A DNA stretch of 39,924 nucleotides, taken from positions 1-39,924 of the forward strand of contig JANXNT010000696.1 in NCBI GenBank assembly GCA_025353985.1. Reading direction: 5' to 3'. Position 1 is the first letter of the stretch; the number at the start of each line of letters is the position of its first letter. The translations under genes and the position numbers were made by a program. The notes beneath the pieces were generated by a model. That model was not told the DNA's origin and did not search any database. It saw nothing but the letters and a program-made list of their open reading frames with translations. Source of the DNA: Limnoglobus sp. (GTDB lineage Bacteria; Planctomycetota; Planctomycetia; Gemmatales; Gemmataceae). Below are positions 33,278-39,924 of the stretch, in pieces.

Positions 33278-35040
33278 TTAAAACAGGCTGAGTTGCTGCG
33301 GCTTTCGGCGATGCGTCACCTGCCCGGCGTGCGTCGGGGCTGGCGGCTTAGGCGGGTTTGGCAGCGCGATGACGTTCCCTCCCGGCGTGTCGTCGGACTC
33401 GTCGTCAGCGGGTGGGGCCTCCTGCACCGGCTCGGCGACCGGCTCTGGCCTCGTGATTCGCGCCGTCACCGGCTTTTCCGCCCGCGCCTGCGGCTTGCTC
33501 CCGACCCGCGCCGAGGCGGCTTCGACCGCGTTCGACGCCCTCAGCGTTTTGATCCGCGCGTCCAATTCGGCCACGGTCGGCTCGCCCTCCTTCGGTTCCT
33601 TCTCCGAAAGGCCAGCCTTCAACTTGTCCCGCAGGTCAGTTAGCTGCCTTCCGTACTCGGCGTGCCGGAACACCGCCCCGATGCGGGTCTGGTAATCGGA
33701 GAGCTGCCCTTCCGCCACGGCCTTGTCTTGTTCGGCACTCTCCCTTTCCAGCCCGTAACTCGCGGCAATGCGTTCCAATGCGTTCAGCAGCGCCCTCGCC
33801 CCGGCTCCGTCCCGCAGCTCGGCCCGCCGCATGACTTGGCCGTCGAGGTAGGTCTCCGTGTCGCCCAGCGGGTGCAGGACGAAGCGGTAGGCAAGCCCGC
33901 GGTAGGTGCCGACGGGAACGGTGCGGTGCTCACAGACGTGCTGCGGCAACCGCTCCATCCGTGCGGTCAGTGCCTCGACCGCGTCGGCGTTCGAGAGCGT
34001 GCGAGTGCCGACCGTGACCCGGTCGCCTTGATGGGCTTCCAGCGTGGTCATGTCCTGCCCCAGCTTTTCGATCCGGCCGGTCGATTGCGGATGCGGTCGG
34101 GAAGCTACTTCAGGTTCCGTCGGGAGAGGTACTGCTCGTCGTGGTGGTTCTTCCGCAGGATGGCCAGCCGCTGTAGCTCTGCGTCGGTCTCGGCCAGCGT
34201 GAGCACCGTCGAGTTGCCGGACGCGATGGCCTTTACCTCGTCGTAGCTGAGCTCCTGCCCGCCGATGTCTTCCGCCTTCCGCACCGCACAGTCGCCGGAC
34301 ATGATCTGGGCGATGAACTTCGCCTTCGTTTCCAGCGCCTGCCACATGTAGGCGTCGAACGAACCCTCCGTGACGTACCGGTAGATGGTGACTTCCGCGT
34401 ACGTGTTCCCCTGCCGGAGGATGCGGCCTTCCCGCTCCTCGACTTCGGCCGGCTTCCAGGGCGCGTCGAGGTGGTGGAGAGCGACTAGGTGCTTCTGCAC
34501 GTTCGTGCCGGTGCCCATCTTCGAGGTGGTGCCGATCAGCACCCGAACCGTGCCCTGCCGAACCTTCTCGAACACGGCGTTCTTCTTGGCGTCGGTGTCG
34601 GCGTCGCCGATAAAGGCGATCTGCCCGCACGGGATGCCGTGGTCCGCGAGCTTGGAGGCAATCTCGTCGTACACCGAGAACGGATTGGGGTGAACGCCCA
34701 TGTCGCAGAACACCATCTGAGTGCCCCGCGTGTCCTTGGTCTTCTTCCAGATGCGGACGACGTTCCGCACCAGCGCGTTCACCTTCGAGTCGGGGAAGTC
34801 GCAGTCCGCCCCGAGCATCCGGCCGTCGAGGGCGGGCTTGTGGCCGTCGGTGGTGATGGACAGCGCGCTGTCTACGCGGGGATCGACCTTGCTGGTGCGG
34901 ATTTTCTCGTACCGCTCGACCTGCTTGGCCTGCAGCTCGTGCTGCTCGTCGGTCATCGGGCAGGCGAGCGTCTGCGGCTTGCCGCCTTTGAGCCGTGGCC
35001 GGGGTACTCTGCCGAACTCTGTCGGACAGAACCTGTTTAT
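33278..35040 (-). pseudogene. Decayed C-terminal remnant of a giant helicase/methylase-type protein
   Basis: Two adjacent open pieces on the minus strand together give the C-terminal part of the very large SNF2 helicase (often fused to N6-adenine methylase) proteins carried by conjugative elements. The first piece (about 35040-34105) has helicase motifs: GTTSKMGTGTNVQ, the HLDAPWKPAEVEEREGRILRQGN motif VI context and AYMWQALETKAKFI. It ends at TAG (34105-34107). Reading through that stop continues sensibly as LPDRIRN, then the sense moves to another frame (RIEKLGQDMTTL) that runs to the natural-looking end QLSLF at 33278. So there is one nonsense change plus a one-base frameshift within about 30 bp. 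The N-terminal catalytic two thirds are absent. It is almost certainly non-functional. Confidence 0.82.
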
Positions 35041-35064
35041 GGAAGACTAGTGTCGTAGACTCTC

Positions 35065-35169
35065 ATGAATATGATTTTACCCGACGACCTCCGCGCCCGG
35101 CGGGCCGCTGCTGCCGGACTCGGGGCGGTCGTCGGGCGTCCCGCGGGGCCGCTGTGGGGACCGCCTTAA
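35065..35169 (+). CDS. Very small open frame, doubtful
   Basis: An open frame of 34 codons starting ATG AAT ATG and ending TAA, rich in Ala/Arg/Gly/Pro. No Shine-Dalgarno is seen and the sequence is not recognised. It sits at the break point of the truncated helicase remnant and could be a gene fragment or chance. Confidence 0.12.
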   Translation: MNMILPDDLRARRAAAAGLGAVVGRPAGPLWGPP

Positions 35170-35283
35170 AGGCCCCTGCGTGGGTCCGGGGCACATCTTC
35201 AGGGGGTGATTGAGGGGTCAGGGAGGGCCCGCGGTAAAACGCCGCTACGCCTGCCTGCGGGCCTCAATGTACTCACCCCTGCG

Positions 35284-35299
35284 GAAACGCCGGCGTTTC
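35284..35299. promoter_or_regulatory. 16-bp perfect palindrome, candidate centromere or operator
   Basis: GAAACGCCGGCGTTTC is its own reverse complement, and two further pairs flank a single mismatch outside it. It lies about 230 bp before parA. Plasmid partition loci usually carry a partner-protein binding site near parA; the GAAAC/GTTTC halves loosely recall parS but in the opposite arrangement. Function is inferred from symmetry and place only. Confidence 0.4.
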
Positions 35300-35485
35300 T
35301 GCTTTGCGGGATGGCATGACCAGGGGCGTAGCCGGTTGGCGGGCCTGGGGCAACTTCCGCGTTCCCGTGTTCCGCCCGAGCCGAGTTCCCTGCATAACCG
35401 CGTAACCGAAACGCTGTCCCTCTGTGATCGGGGGGTTGCGGCATCGCTGCATCCGTGGCATGGTCGGCGTTGCCGCACGGCCGCG

Positions 35486-35502
35486 CCCGGGATGATCCCG
35501 GG
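35486..35502. promoter_or_regulatory. Inverted repeat just upstream of parA
   Basis: CCCGGGAT at 35486-35493 and ATCCCGGG at 35495-35502 form a perfect 8-1-8 inverted repeat ending 25 bp before the parA ATG; another CCCGGG half-site follows at 35505-35510. Autoregulation of par operons by ParA or its partner at such sites is common, which makes this a candidate operator. Confidence 0.4.
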
Positions 35503-35527
35503 TTCCCGGGTTGCGGCGGCGGGACTT

Positions 35528-36328
35528 ATGCGATCGATTTGCGTCATCAACCAGAAGGGCGGCTCGGGGAAAACGACCACTGCGGTCAACCTGGGGGCGT
35601 CGCTCGCCGGGCGGGGGCGGAGGGTCCTCCTCCTCGACTTCGACCCGCAGCACTCGGCCACCCAGTGGCTCTCGCCCCGCGACGCGGGCCGGGGCCTGTT
35701 CGACCTCCTCGCAGGGCCGGACTCGGCTACGCTGGCGGGCCTCGCCGAACCGACCGAGGCCCCGAACCTGTCGCTGGTCGGCTCGTCCGCCTGGCTGGTC
35801 GGGGCCGAGAAGGCGCTGGCCGCGGAGCCGGGGGCGGAGACGATCCTCCGCGGCAAGGTCGAGGGCCTGCCGCCCGGGGCCTTCGACTACATGCTCATCG
35901 ACTGCCCGCCGACCCTAGGCGTGCTGACCGTGAACGCACTGACCGCCGTCTCGGAGGTCCTCGTCCCGGTCGCCTGCCACGTCATGGGCGTGCAGGGGCT
36001 CGCGCAGATCCTGCAAACAATTGAGCGGGTCCGACTGCGGCTGAATCCCGGCCTGCGCGTCGCGGGCATCCTGGCGTGCCGGCTGGACCGGCGGACCGTC
36101 CACGGCGTCGAGGTCGAGGCCAAGCTCCGCGGCCGGTTCCCCGAGACCTACAAGACGGCCATCCGCGAGAACGTCCGCCTCGCCGAGTGCCCGTCGATGG
36201 GCGTGTCGATCCTGAGCTACGCCCCGTCGAGCCACGGCGCGCAGGACTACCGGGCGCTCGCCGAGGAGGTGATCGGGCAGGAAGGACAGTCAACCACGGA
36301 GGACCATGGCACAGCCGCGAACGAGTAG
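35528..36328 (+). CDS. parA: ParA-family partition ATPase
   Basis: A 266-residue ParA/Soj-type ATPase. The deviant Walker A KGGSGKTT is at 10-17 and includes the signature Lys; the Walker A' motif LLLDFDPQHSATQW follows near 35-50 and Walker B DYMLIDCPPTLG near 120. The ATG at 35528 starts right at the family's usual MRSICVINQKGG. It binds nucleoid DNA with ATP and positions a replicon or other cargo. There is no N-terminal HTH domain, as in small type Ib-like systems. Its end overlaps the small partner gene by 23 bp. With the rep gene downstream it marks a replicon backbone. Confidence 0.93.
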   Translation: MRSICVINQKGGSGKTTTAVNLGASLAGRGRRVLLLDFDPQHSATQWLSPRDAGRGLFDLLAGPDSATLAGLAEPTEAPNLSLVGSSAWLVGAEKALAAEPGAETILRGKVEGLPPGAFDYMLIDCPPTLGVLTVNALTAVSEVLVPVACHVMGVQGLAQILQTIERVRLRLNPGLRVAGILACRLDRRTVHGVEVEAKLRGRFPETYKTAIRENVRLAECPSMGVSILSYAPSSHGAQDYRALAEEVIGQEGQSTTEDHGTAANE

Positions 36329-36707
36329 GAGCACCATCAAGAACGACCCCTTCGAGAGCGTCATCCCGACCCGCCCGCCGGCGGAAGCGCCGACTATGCC
36401 GCTGAAGGTAGAAGCGCAGCCCGCTGCGGAAGAAGCGGCGGCCGCCGAGACGTTGGGGTTGGAGCCTAGCCCGCCCGCGCCGCTGCCGGTGCCGGCTCCG
36501 CCGGAGGGCCGGCAGAAGCTGACGGTCCACCTGGAGGCCGACATCGTCAACCGGGTGAAGAACGCCGCCTACTGGAACCCGCGGCTGACCATCGCGCGGA
36601 TCGCTGAGCGGGGCATCCGGCTCGCCCTGCGGGAGGTCGAGAAGGACCACGGCGGGGTGTACCCCCAGCGCGAGGGCGAGCTGGTTGGCGGCAGGCCGAT
36701 CAAGTGA
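36306..36707 (+). CDS. Small ParB-like / ribbon-helix-helix partner
   Basis: A 133-residue protein overlapping parA by 23 bp. The first 65 residues are basic then Pro/Ala/Glu-rich and probably disordered. Residues 70-115 carry a compact domain (KLTVHLEADIVNRVKNAAYW ... LTIARIAERGIRLALREVEK) with the strand-helix-helix look of ribbon-helix-helix DNA-binding proteins, then a conserved-style tail with GG..P.R.GEL..GRP. Such proteins follow parA in many plasmids, bind the centromere and repress the par promoter. That role is inferred from order and fold; I cannot name the exact family. Confidence 0.72.
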   Translation: MAQPRTSRSTIKNDPFESVIPTRPPAEAPTMPLKVEAQPAAEEAAAAETLGLEPSPPAPLPVPAPPEGRQKLTVHLEADIVNRVKNAAYWNPRLTIARIAERGIRLALREVEKDHGGVYPQREGELVGGRPIK

Positions 36708-36735
36708 GCCGCGCACTTGGTCCCCATACGTCCGC

Positions 36736-36757
36736 GGCTTCGGTGTGAGCCGAAGCC
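36736..36757. repeat. 8-bp-stem inverted repeat after the par genes
   Basis: GGCTTCGG at 36736-36743 pairs with CCGAAGCC at 36750-36757 around a 6-nt loop, 29 bp after the partner stop and before the iterons. There is no T-tract. It could be a weak terminator or a protein-binding site in the origin. Confidence 0.4.
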
Positions 36758-36784
36758 GAAGGCCCCAGGAGGAGGCGGGGGCGT

Positions 36785-36887
36785 TCGTGCTTTCGGTCGC
36801 GGCCCTCGTGCTTTCGGTCGCGGCCGGGCGGAAGACTTCGTGCTTTCGGTCGCGGCGGCGGCCGCAGCCTTCGTGCTTTCGGTCGCG
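36785..36887 (+). repeat. Four iteron-like direct repeats (candidate replication origin)
   Basis: The 17-bp sequence TCGTGCTTTCGGTCGCG occurs exactly four times in the same orientation at 36785-36801, 36806-36822, 36838-36854 and 36871-36887. Start-to-start spacings are 21, 32 and 33 bp, close to two, three and three helical turns, so bound protein would sit on one face of the DNA. The array lies 100 bp before a RepA-like gene, with an AT-rich patch between them. This is the standard arrangement of an iteron-controlled plasmid origin. The repeats are seen directly; the origin role is inferred. Confidence 0.85.
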
Positions 36888-36930
36888 CGGAGTGGGGGTA
36901 AGCCCGCGACCGGACAGGGGAATCCGGCGG

Positions 36931-36970
36931 GTAAAGAGAATGATCTTAAAGGGTAATGATTAAAGCCATT
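36931..36970. other. AT-rich patch, candidate unwinding element
   Basis: In otherwise very GC-rich DNA this 40-bp stretch is dominated by A and T (GTAAAGAGAATGATCTTAAA and the following TAATGATTAAAG). It lies between the iterons and the rep start, where a duplex-unwinding element is expected. No exact DnaA box was found. Confidence 0.5.
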
Positions 36971-36973
36971 GGC

Positions 36974-36985
36974 GAGACAGGTCTC
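36974..36985. promoter_or_regulatory. Short inverted repeat over the rep translation start region
   Basis: GAGAC at 36974-36978 and GTCTC at 36981-36985 form a small inverted repeat directly before the GTG at 36988. It could fold in the mRNA or bind a repressor and so limit Rep synthesis. The stem is short and could be chance. Confidence 0.25.
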
Positions 36986-36987
36986 TT

Positions 36988-38259
36988 GTGAACCGGACCC
37001 GGACCCCCGAACGCGTCGGCGACATCCTCAGCCGGCTACCAAAACTCTCCCCGGACGCGGACACCGGTGCAAAACCTCGCGGAGGGTCGGGCCCAACGCA
37101 GCCATGTTCTCCGGGACCGGACCGCGCTCCGCCCGCGGACGCCCGCGAGCCGCCCGACGCCCCGGCGAGCCGGTACGACTTCGATCTGGGCGAGTTCCCG
37201 CTGTTCCGGCTCAACAAACTCGCCGCGGGCCGATCGGGCCGCGAGCCGCTCCGCTACGAGGACGCCATCACCGGCCGCGACGGCCGGCCCGTTCGCCGGT
37301 CGTGGGCCGTCCACCCCGGCGCGTCCGGCTTCGGCGGCCCGAGCACCCAGGTGCTCCTCTTCGACCTGCTTCAACTCTACGCCGAGCAGGGGGCACGCGG
37401 GTCCCAGATCCAGTTCGGCACGCTCCGCTCGCTCCTGGCCCGCCGCGGCGACCGCAACCCGTCGAAGCGCGACTACGACCGCCTGCGCCGGGACTTCGAC
37501 GTCTTGCGCGGCTACGACATCCACTGCGTCAACGCCTTCTGGGACTCGGCCCGGCGGGCCTACGCCGACATGAACTGGCGGCTGTTCGGGTCGGTCTTCT
37601 ACTTCAAGGCGGGTCCCGGGGCGGACCCCGGCGGGCAGCCCTTCGGCTTCATCGAGGTCAGTCCGGTGCTCCAGGCCGCCGCCCGGTCCCGCGGTTTGTA
37701 CAGCCTCGGCTTCGGCCGCGCCTTCTTCTACCGGCTCAAGCCCCTGGAGCAGCGGCTGGCCGTCTACCTGGCCAAGCAGTTCACCTCGCAGACGCTGCAC
37801 CGCCGCTTCGTGCGCGACCTGGCGCGGGTCCTGCCCATCGAGGCCGGGCGGGACCGCGACTGCCGCCGCATCCTGTCGGGGGCCGCGGACGGCCTGCTGC
37901 GCGCCGCGCTCCCGGCGCTGGGGTCGTTCCGGCTGACGCCGTCGGCGACCGGGGAGTGGCTCGCGGAGTTCCGCCGCGGCACCGCGCCCGCCGACCCGTA
38001 CTCCGTGCCCTGGCGGCCCGCTGAGGCGCTCGGCCCGGCCCTGGCCGAGTTGGTCTATCGGATCGTCGAGGCCGTCGGCGGGGAGGACGACCGGGTCTGG
38101 TGGGCCCGCTGCGCCGAGCGACTCGGCCGCGGGGCGGTCGATCGGGGCCTGGGGTTACTCAAAGAGGCCCGCCGGAACGGGGCCGTGAGGAACCCGGGGG
38201 GACTGCTCACGAAGTTCTTCAAGGACATCGCCGCCGAGGCCGGCGTGGCCCTGACCTGA
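36988..38259 (+). CDS. RepA-like plasmid replication initiator
   Basis: A 423-residue protein starting at GTG. After a 65-residue polar leader the recognisable part opens with DLGEFPLFRLNK, then LRYEDAI, a RSWAVHP strand and a helix with VLLFDLLQLYAEQG. This order resembles the replication initiator protein A (RPA) family of proteobacterial and planctomycete plasmids. The region 100-280 looks like a winged-helix pair, with a basic C-terminus. Its gene follows four iterons and an AT-rich patch, the expected order for a protein that binds its own upstream repeats. No strong Shine-Dalgarno precedes the GTG. Family assignment is by motif order and context. The intact length suggests the replicon could still work. 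Confidence 0.78.
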   Translation: MNRTRTPERVGDILSRLPKLSPDADTGAKPRGGSGPTQPCSPGPDRAPPADAREPPDAPASRYDFDLGEFPLFRLNKLAAGRSGREPLRYEDAITGRDGRPVRRSWAVHPGASGFGGPSTQVLLFDLLQLYAEQGARGSQIQFGTLRSLLARRGDRNPSKRDYDRLRRDFDVLRGYDIHCVNAFWDSARRAYADMNWRLFGSVFYFKAGPGADPGGQPFGFIEVSPVLQAAARSRGLYSLGFGRAFFYRLKPLEQRLAVYLAKQFTSQTLHRRFVRDLARVLPIEAGRDRDCRRILSGAADGLLRAALPALGSFRLTPSATGEWLAEFRRGTAPADPYSVPWRPAEALGPALAELVYRIVEAVGGEDDRVWWARCAERLGRGAVDRGLGLLKEARRNGAVRNPGGLLTKFFKDIAAEAGVALT

Positions 38260-38268
38260 CGCCACCCC

Positions 38269-38308
38269 GCGAGTCGTCCCCGCCCGCGGCTCGAGGGCGA
38301 CGACTTGC
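38269..38308. terminator. Hairpin after rep, possible terminator
   Basis: GCGAGTCGTC at 38269-38278 pairs with GACGACTTGC at 38299-38308 (one G-T pair), extended by CGCCC and GGGCG inside. It starts 10 bp past the rep stop. There is no clear T-run, so termination is only possible. GCGAGTCGTC recurs at 38359-38368. Confidence 0.4.
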
Positions 38309-38449
38309 TACTCTCGCCCGGTCGATCTATTGAACGGTCCGAGTACACGCTTGTGACTGCGAGTCGTCGCGTCGGCCGGCCCGACCTGCCCGTGACGCGC
38401 CGACCGGGCGTGACTCGAAGTCAGAGTCGCACCTTTTGAAACGAGGACT

Positions 38450-39433
38450 ATGAACCCAGACCAGACCGCCAGAACCACTCCCCCCGCCGAAGCCGAGTCA
38501 CTCGCGCTGCCGCCGCGGCCCGCGGCCGGGCGGCCCGACGTCTACGCCCGGGTAACCGACCGGGTCGTCGCGCTCCTCGAAGCCGGCGGCCCGCTCCCGT
38601 GGGTCAAGCCCTGGCACGCCGAGCACCTCGCCGGGCGCGTCTCCCGGCCGCTGCGGCACTCGGGCGAGCCCTACGGCGGCATCAACGTCCTGGTCCTCTG
38701 GGTGACCGCCGAGGAGCGGGGGTACGCGTCGCCCCTCTGGGTCACCTTCAAGCAGGCCCTCGAACTCGGCGGCCACGTCAAGAAGGGCGAGAAGGGGACG
38801 CCGGTCGTCTACGCCGGCAAGTTGACCAAGGAGCAGGAGAAGGGCGACGGGACGAAAGAGGACAAGGAGGTGTTCTTCTTAAAGGAGTACACCGTCTTCA
38901 ACGCCGAGCAGACCGCGGACCTGCCCGAGCGCTACTACGCCCTGAAGCCGGTGCCCGGCCAGGACCGGCGGCCCGAGCGCCTGCCCGAGGCCGAGGGGTT
39001 CTTCGCGGCGCTGGGCCCGGCGGTCGCGCACGGCGGCAACCAGGCCTCCTACTCGACGGCCAGCGACTCGATCCGGATGCCACCCCTCGAAGCCTTCCGG
39101 GACGCCGTCGCGTACTACGCCACACTCGCGCACGAGGTGACGCACTGGACCGCGCACGTCTCGCGCGTGAACCGCGTCATCGAGTCGCGGCGGTTCGGGT
39201 CGGAGGCCTACGCCGTCGAGGAACTCGTCGCCGAACTCGGGGCGGCGTTCCTGTGCGCCGACCTCGGCTTGGCCCCCGAACCGCGGGGCGAGACGGCCGC
39301 CTACGTGCAGACCTGGCTCAAGGTACTCAACGGGGACAAGCGGGCGATCTTCACGGCCGCCGCTTCCGCCCAGAAGGCGGTCGAGTGGATGCACGGCCGG
39401 CAGCCGCCCCGCGGGGAAGCCGTTACGCCTTGA
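38450..39433 (+). CDS. ardC: ArdC-type antirestriction protein with zincin domain
   Basis: A 327-residue protein with the ArdC layout. Residues 20-140 form the N-terminal ssDNA-binding domain (DVYARVTDRVVALLEAGG, the PYGGINVLVLW segment, VKKGEKGTPVVY). Residues 170-320 form a zinc metallopeptidase-like domain with HEVTHW near 228-233 and a downstream Glu in EELVAELGAAF as likely third ligand. ArdC proteins enter recipients with conjugative plasmid DNA and shield it from restriction. GAGG lies 5 nt before the ATG. Finding this beside a self-restricting Dpd island fits an element that can transfer between hosts. Confidence 0.87.
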   Translation: MNPDQTARTTPPAEAESLALPPRPAAGRPDVYARVTDRVVALLEAGGPLPWVKPWHAEHLAGRVSRPLRHSGEPYGGINVLVLWVTAEERGYASPLWVTFKQALELGGHVKKGEKGTPVVYAGKLTKEQEKGDGTKEDKEVFFLKEYTVFNAEQTADLPERYYALKPVPGQDRRPERLPEAEGFFAALGPAVAHGGNQASYSTASDSIRMPPLEAFRDAVAYYATLAHEVTHWTAHVSRVNRVIESRRFGSEAYAVEELVAELGAAFLCADLGLAPEPRGETAAYVQTWLKVLNGDKRAIFTAAASAQKAVEWMHGRQPPRGEAVTP

Positions 39434-39924
39434 CCGCCGCGTCCTGACAAGCCCCGCCCTCAACCGACCCTCGACCGGCAACGCCACGGCGTTCAGCAAG
39501 TGCCGGACGGACACCGCCCCGACTCCCTCCGGCTCAGAAGGGTGCCCGGGACGGCGAAGCAGTCCCCGCCGGACGACGGCCGCGGTGTCAGCCCCGGTGA
39601 ACACCGCAACCGGCGACCGACGGCGACGAAGGGTGCCCGCCCCCAGACCAGGCCCCGGACGACCCAAGCTCACCCCGACAATTCCACCCGACGTTACTCG
39701 CCCGCGGATCAAACCGGTCTTGACTCCCCGCTCCGGCGTCGGCAACGGCGTGCCAACCCTCAGCCGGGTCGGTCCGCTCCGTTCCACTCCGCCACTGCCG
39801 TTGCAGACGCCTGCGCTGCCGCACAACCGGGGCCGAGCCTTTCACCCAGCGGTCGCGGCAGGGGCCGCGGAAGACGGGGATTGTCCGTTCCCGGCGGGCG
39901 GGGGGGTCGGGGTTTCCCAGTCGG
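39434..39924. other. 491-bp stretch without a supported gene
   Basis: High-GC sequence with no start, ribosome-binding site and coding pattern that agree. A 12-bp direct repeat, GAAGGGTGCCCG, occurs at 39537-39548 and 39628-39639. A long minus-strand open frame passes through but is mostly a shadow of the ardC gene, and its upstream end shows no recognisable protein. The stretch runs off the window. Confidence 0.4.

Larger units (their letters stand above)
35170..35527. other. 358-bp leader region of parA
   Basis: No gene is supported here. It holds two clean palindromes (35284-35299 and 35486-35502), annotated separately. A long in-frame extension of parA back to 35210 exists but lacks family-like sequence, so the stretch is read as promoter and operator or centromere DNA. 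Confidence 0.5.

Noticed and set aside
34070..34107. Programmed readthrough or frameshift in the helicase remnant
   Set aside because: A stop and a shift close together, with the front of the gene missing, fit decay far better; no slippery sequence or structure was noted.
34108..34630. N-terminal half of the open frame ending at 33278
   Set aside because: It is a shadow of the helicase remnant in the neighbouring frame; only the part after about 34090 continues the real protein.
36785..36887. CRISPR array
   Set aside because: Repeats are 17 bp with uneven spacers of 4, 15 and 16 bp, no cas genes, and a rep gene follows; iterons explain it.
38879..39826. 315-codon minus-strand frame across the end of ardC
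   Set aside because: Two thirds are antisense to ardC, and the rest is Arg/Gly/Val-rich without a recognisable domain or start signal.

Overview
The window looks like planctomycete DNA, most likely from the Gemmataceae. The support is indirect: tandem ExbD-type proteins carrying a GYF-like N-terminal domain, an FHA protein, Uma2 nuclease and Gly/Tyr/Pro-rich secreted proteins, all typical of that phylum. Two base-composition regimes are visible by eye. Positions 1-7240 have moderate GC and mixed codon third positions. From about 7250 to the right edge the DNA is clearly GC-richer, with third positions almost all G or C. No rRNA, tRNA, CRISPR array or intact transposase was seen.

Region 1 (1-7240) is ordinary chromosome: two translationally coupled ExbD/TolR-like genes, a single-span membrane protein, an SDR oxidoreductase, an FHA-domain protein, two small secreted proteins (one with a strong intrinsic terminator), a Uma2-family nuclease and an RluA-family pseudouridine synthase.

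Region 2 (7287-32955) is a complete Dpd (7-deazapurine-in-DNA) modification and restriction island in two divergent operons. The minus-strand operon, read from about 12750 leftwards, is the modification arm: dpdC, a first dpdB-type gene, dpdA (TGT-like DNA transglycosylase), a second dpdB-type gene and a queE-like gene for the precursor pathway. The plus-strand operon, read from about 12814 rightwards, is the restriction arm: dpdE (SNF2-like), dpdF (RecQ-like), dpdG, dpdH (P-loop ATPase), dpdI, dpdJ (large DEAH helicase), dpdK (PLD nuclease) and dpdD. It continues into an HNH endonuclease gene and a third DGQHR-domain gene and ends at a terminator at 33076-33109. Nearly all junctions in both operons are 4-14 bp overlaps or very short gaps. 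Expected working: QueE feeds preQ0 synthesis (other steps encoded elsewhere), DpdA with DpdB swaps guanine for preQ0 in DNA, DpdC converts it to the amide form, and the helicase/nuclease arm attacks DNA lacking the mark.

Region 3 (33278-39433) is the backbone of a plasmid or integrative element: a decayed C-terminal remnant of a very large helicase/methylase-type protein, parA with candidate operator palindromes, a small ParB-like or ribbon-helix-helix partner, four iterons followed by an AT-rich patch, a RepA-like replication initiator and an ArdC-type antirestriction protein. The Dpd island therefore sits directly beside, and may have arrived with, a replicon-derived mobile element.

The less expected points are the two dpdB paralogues flanking dpdA, the HNH plus third DGQHR pair appended to the restriction operon, and an iteron origin next to a defence island. 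Names in the Dpd cluster come from recognising motifs, sizes and gene order; no database search was run.
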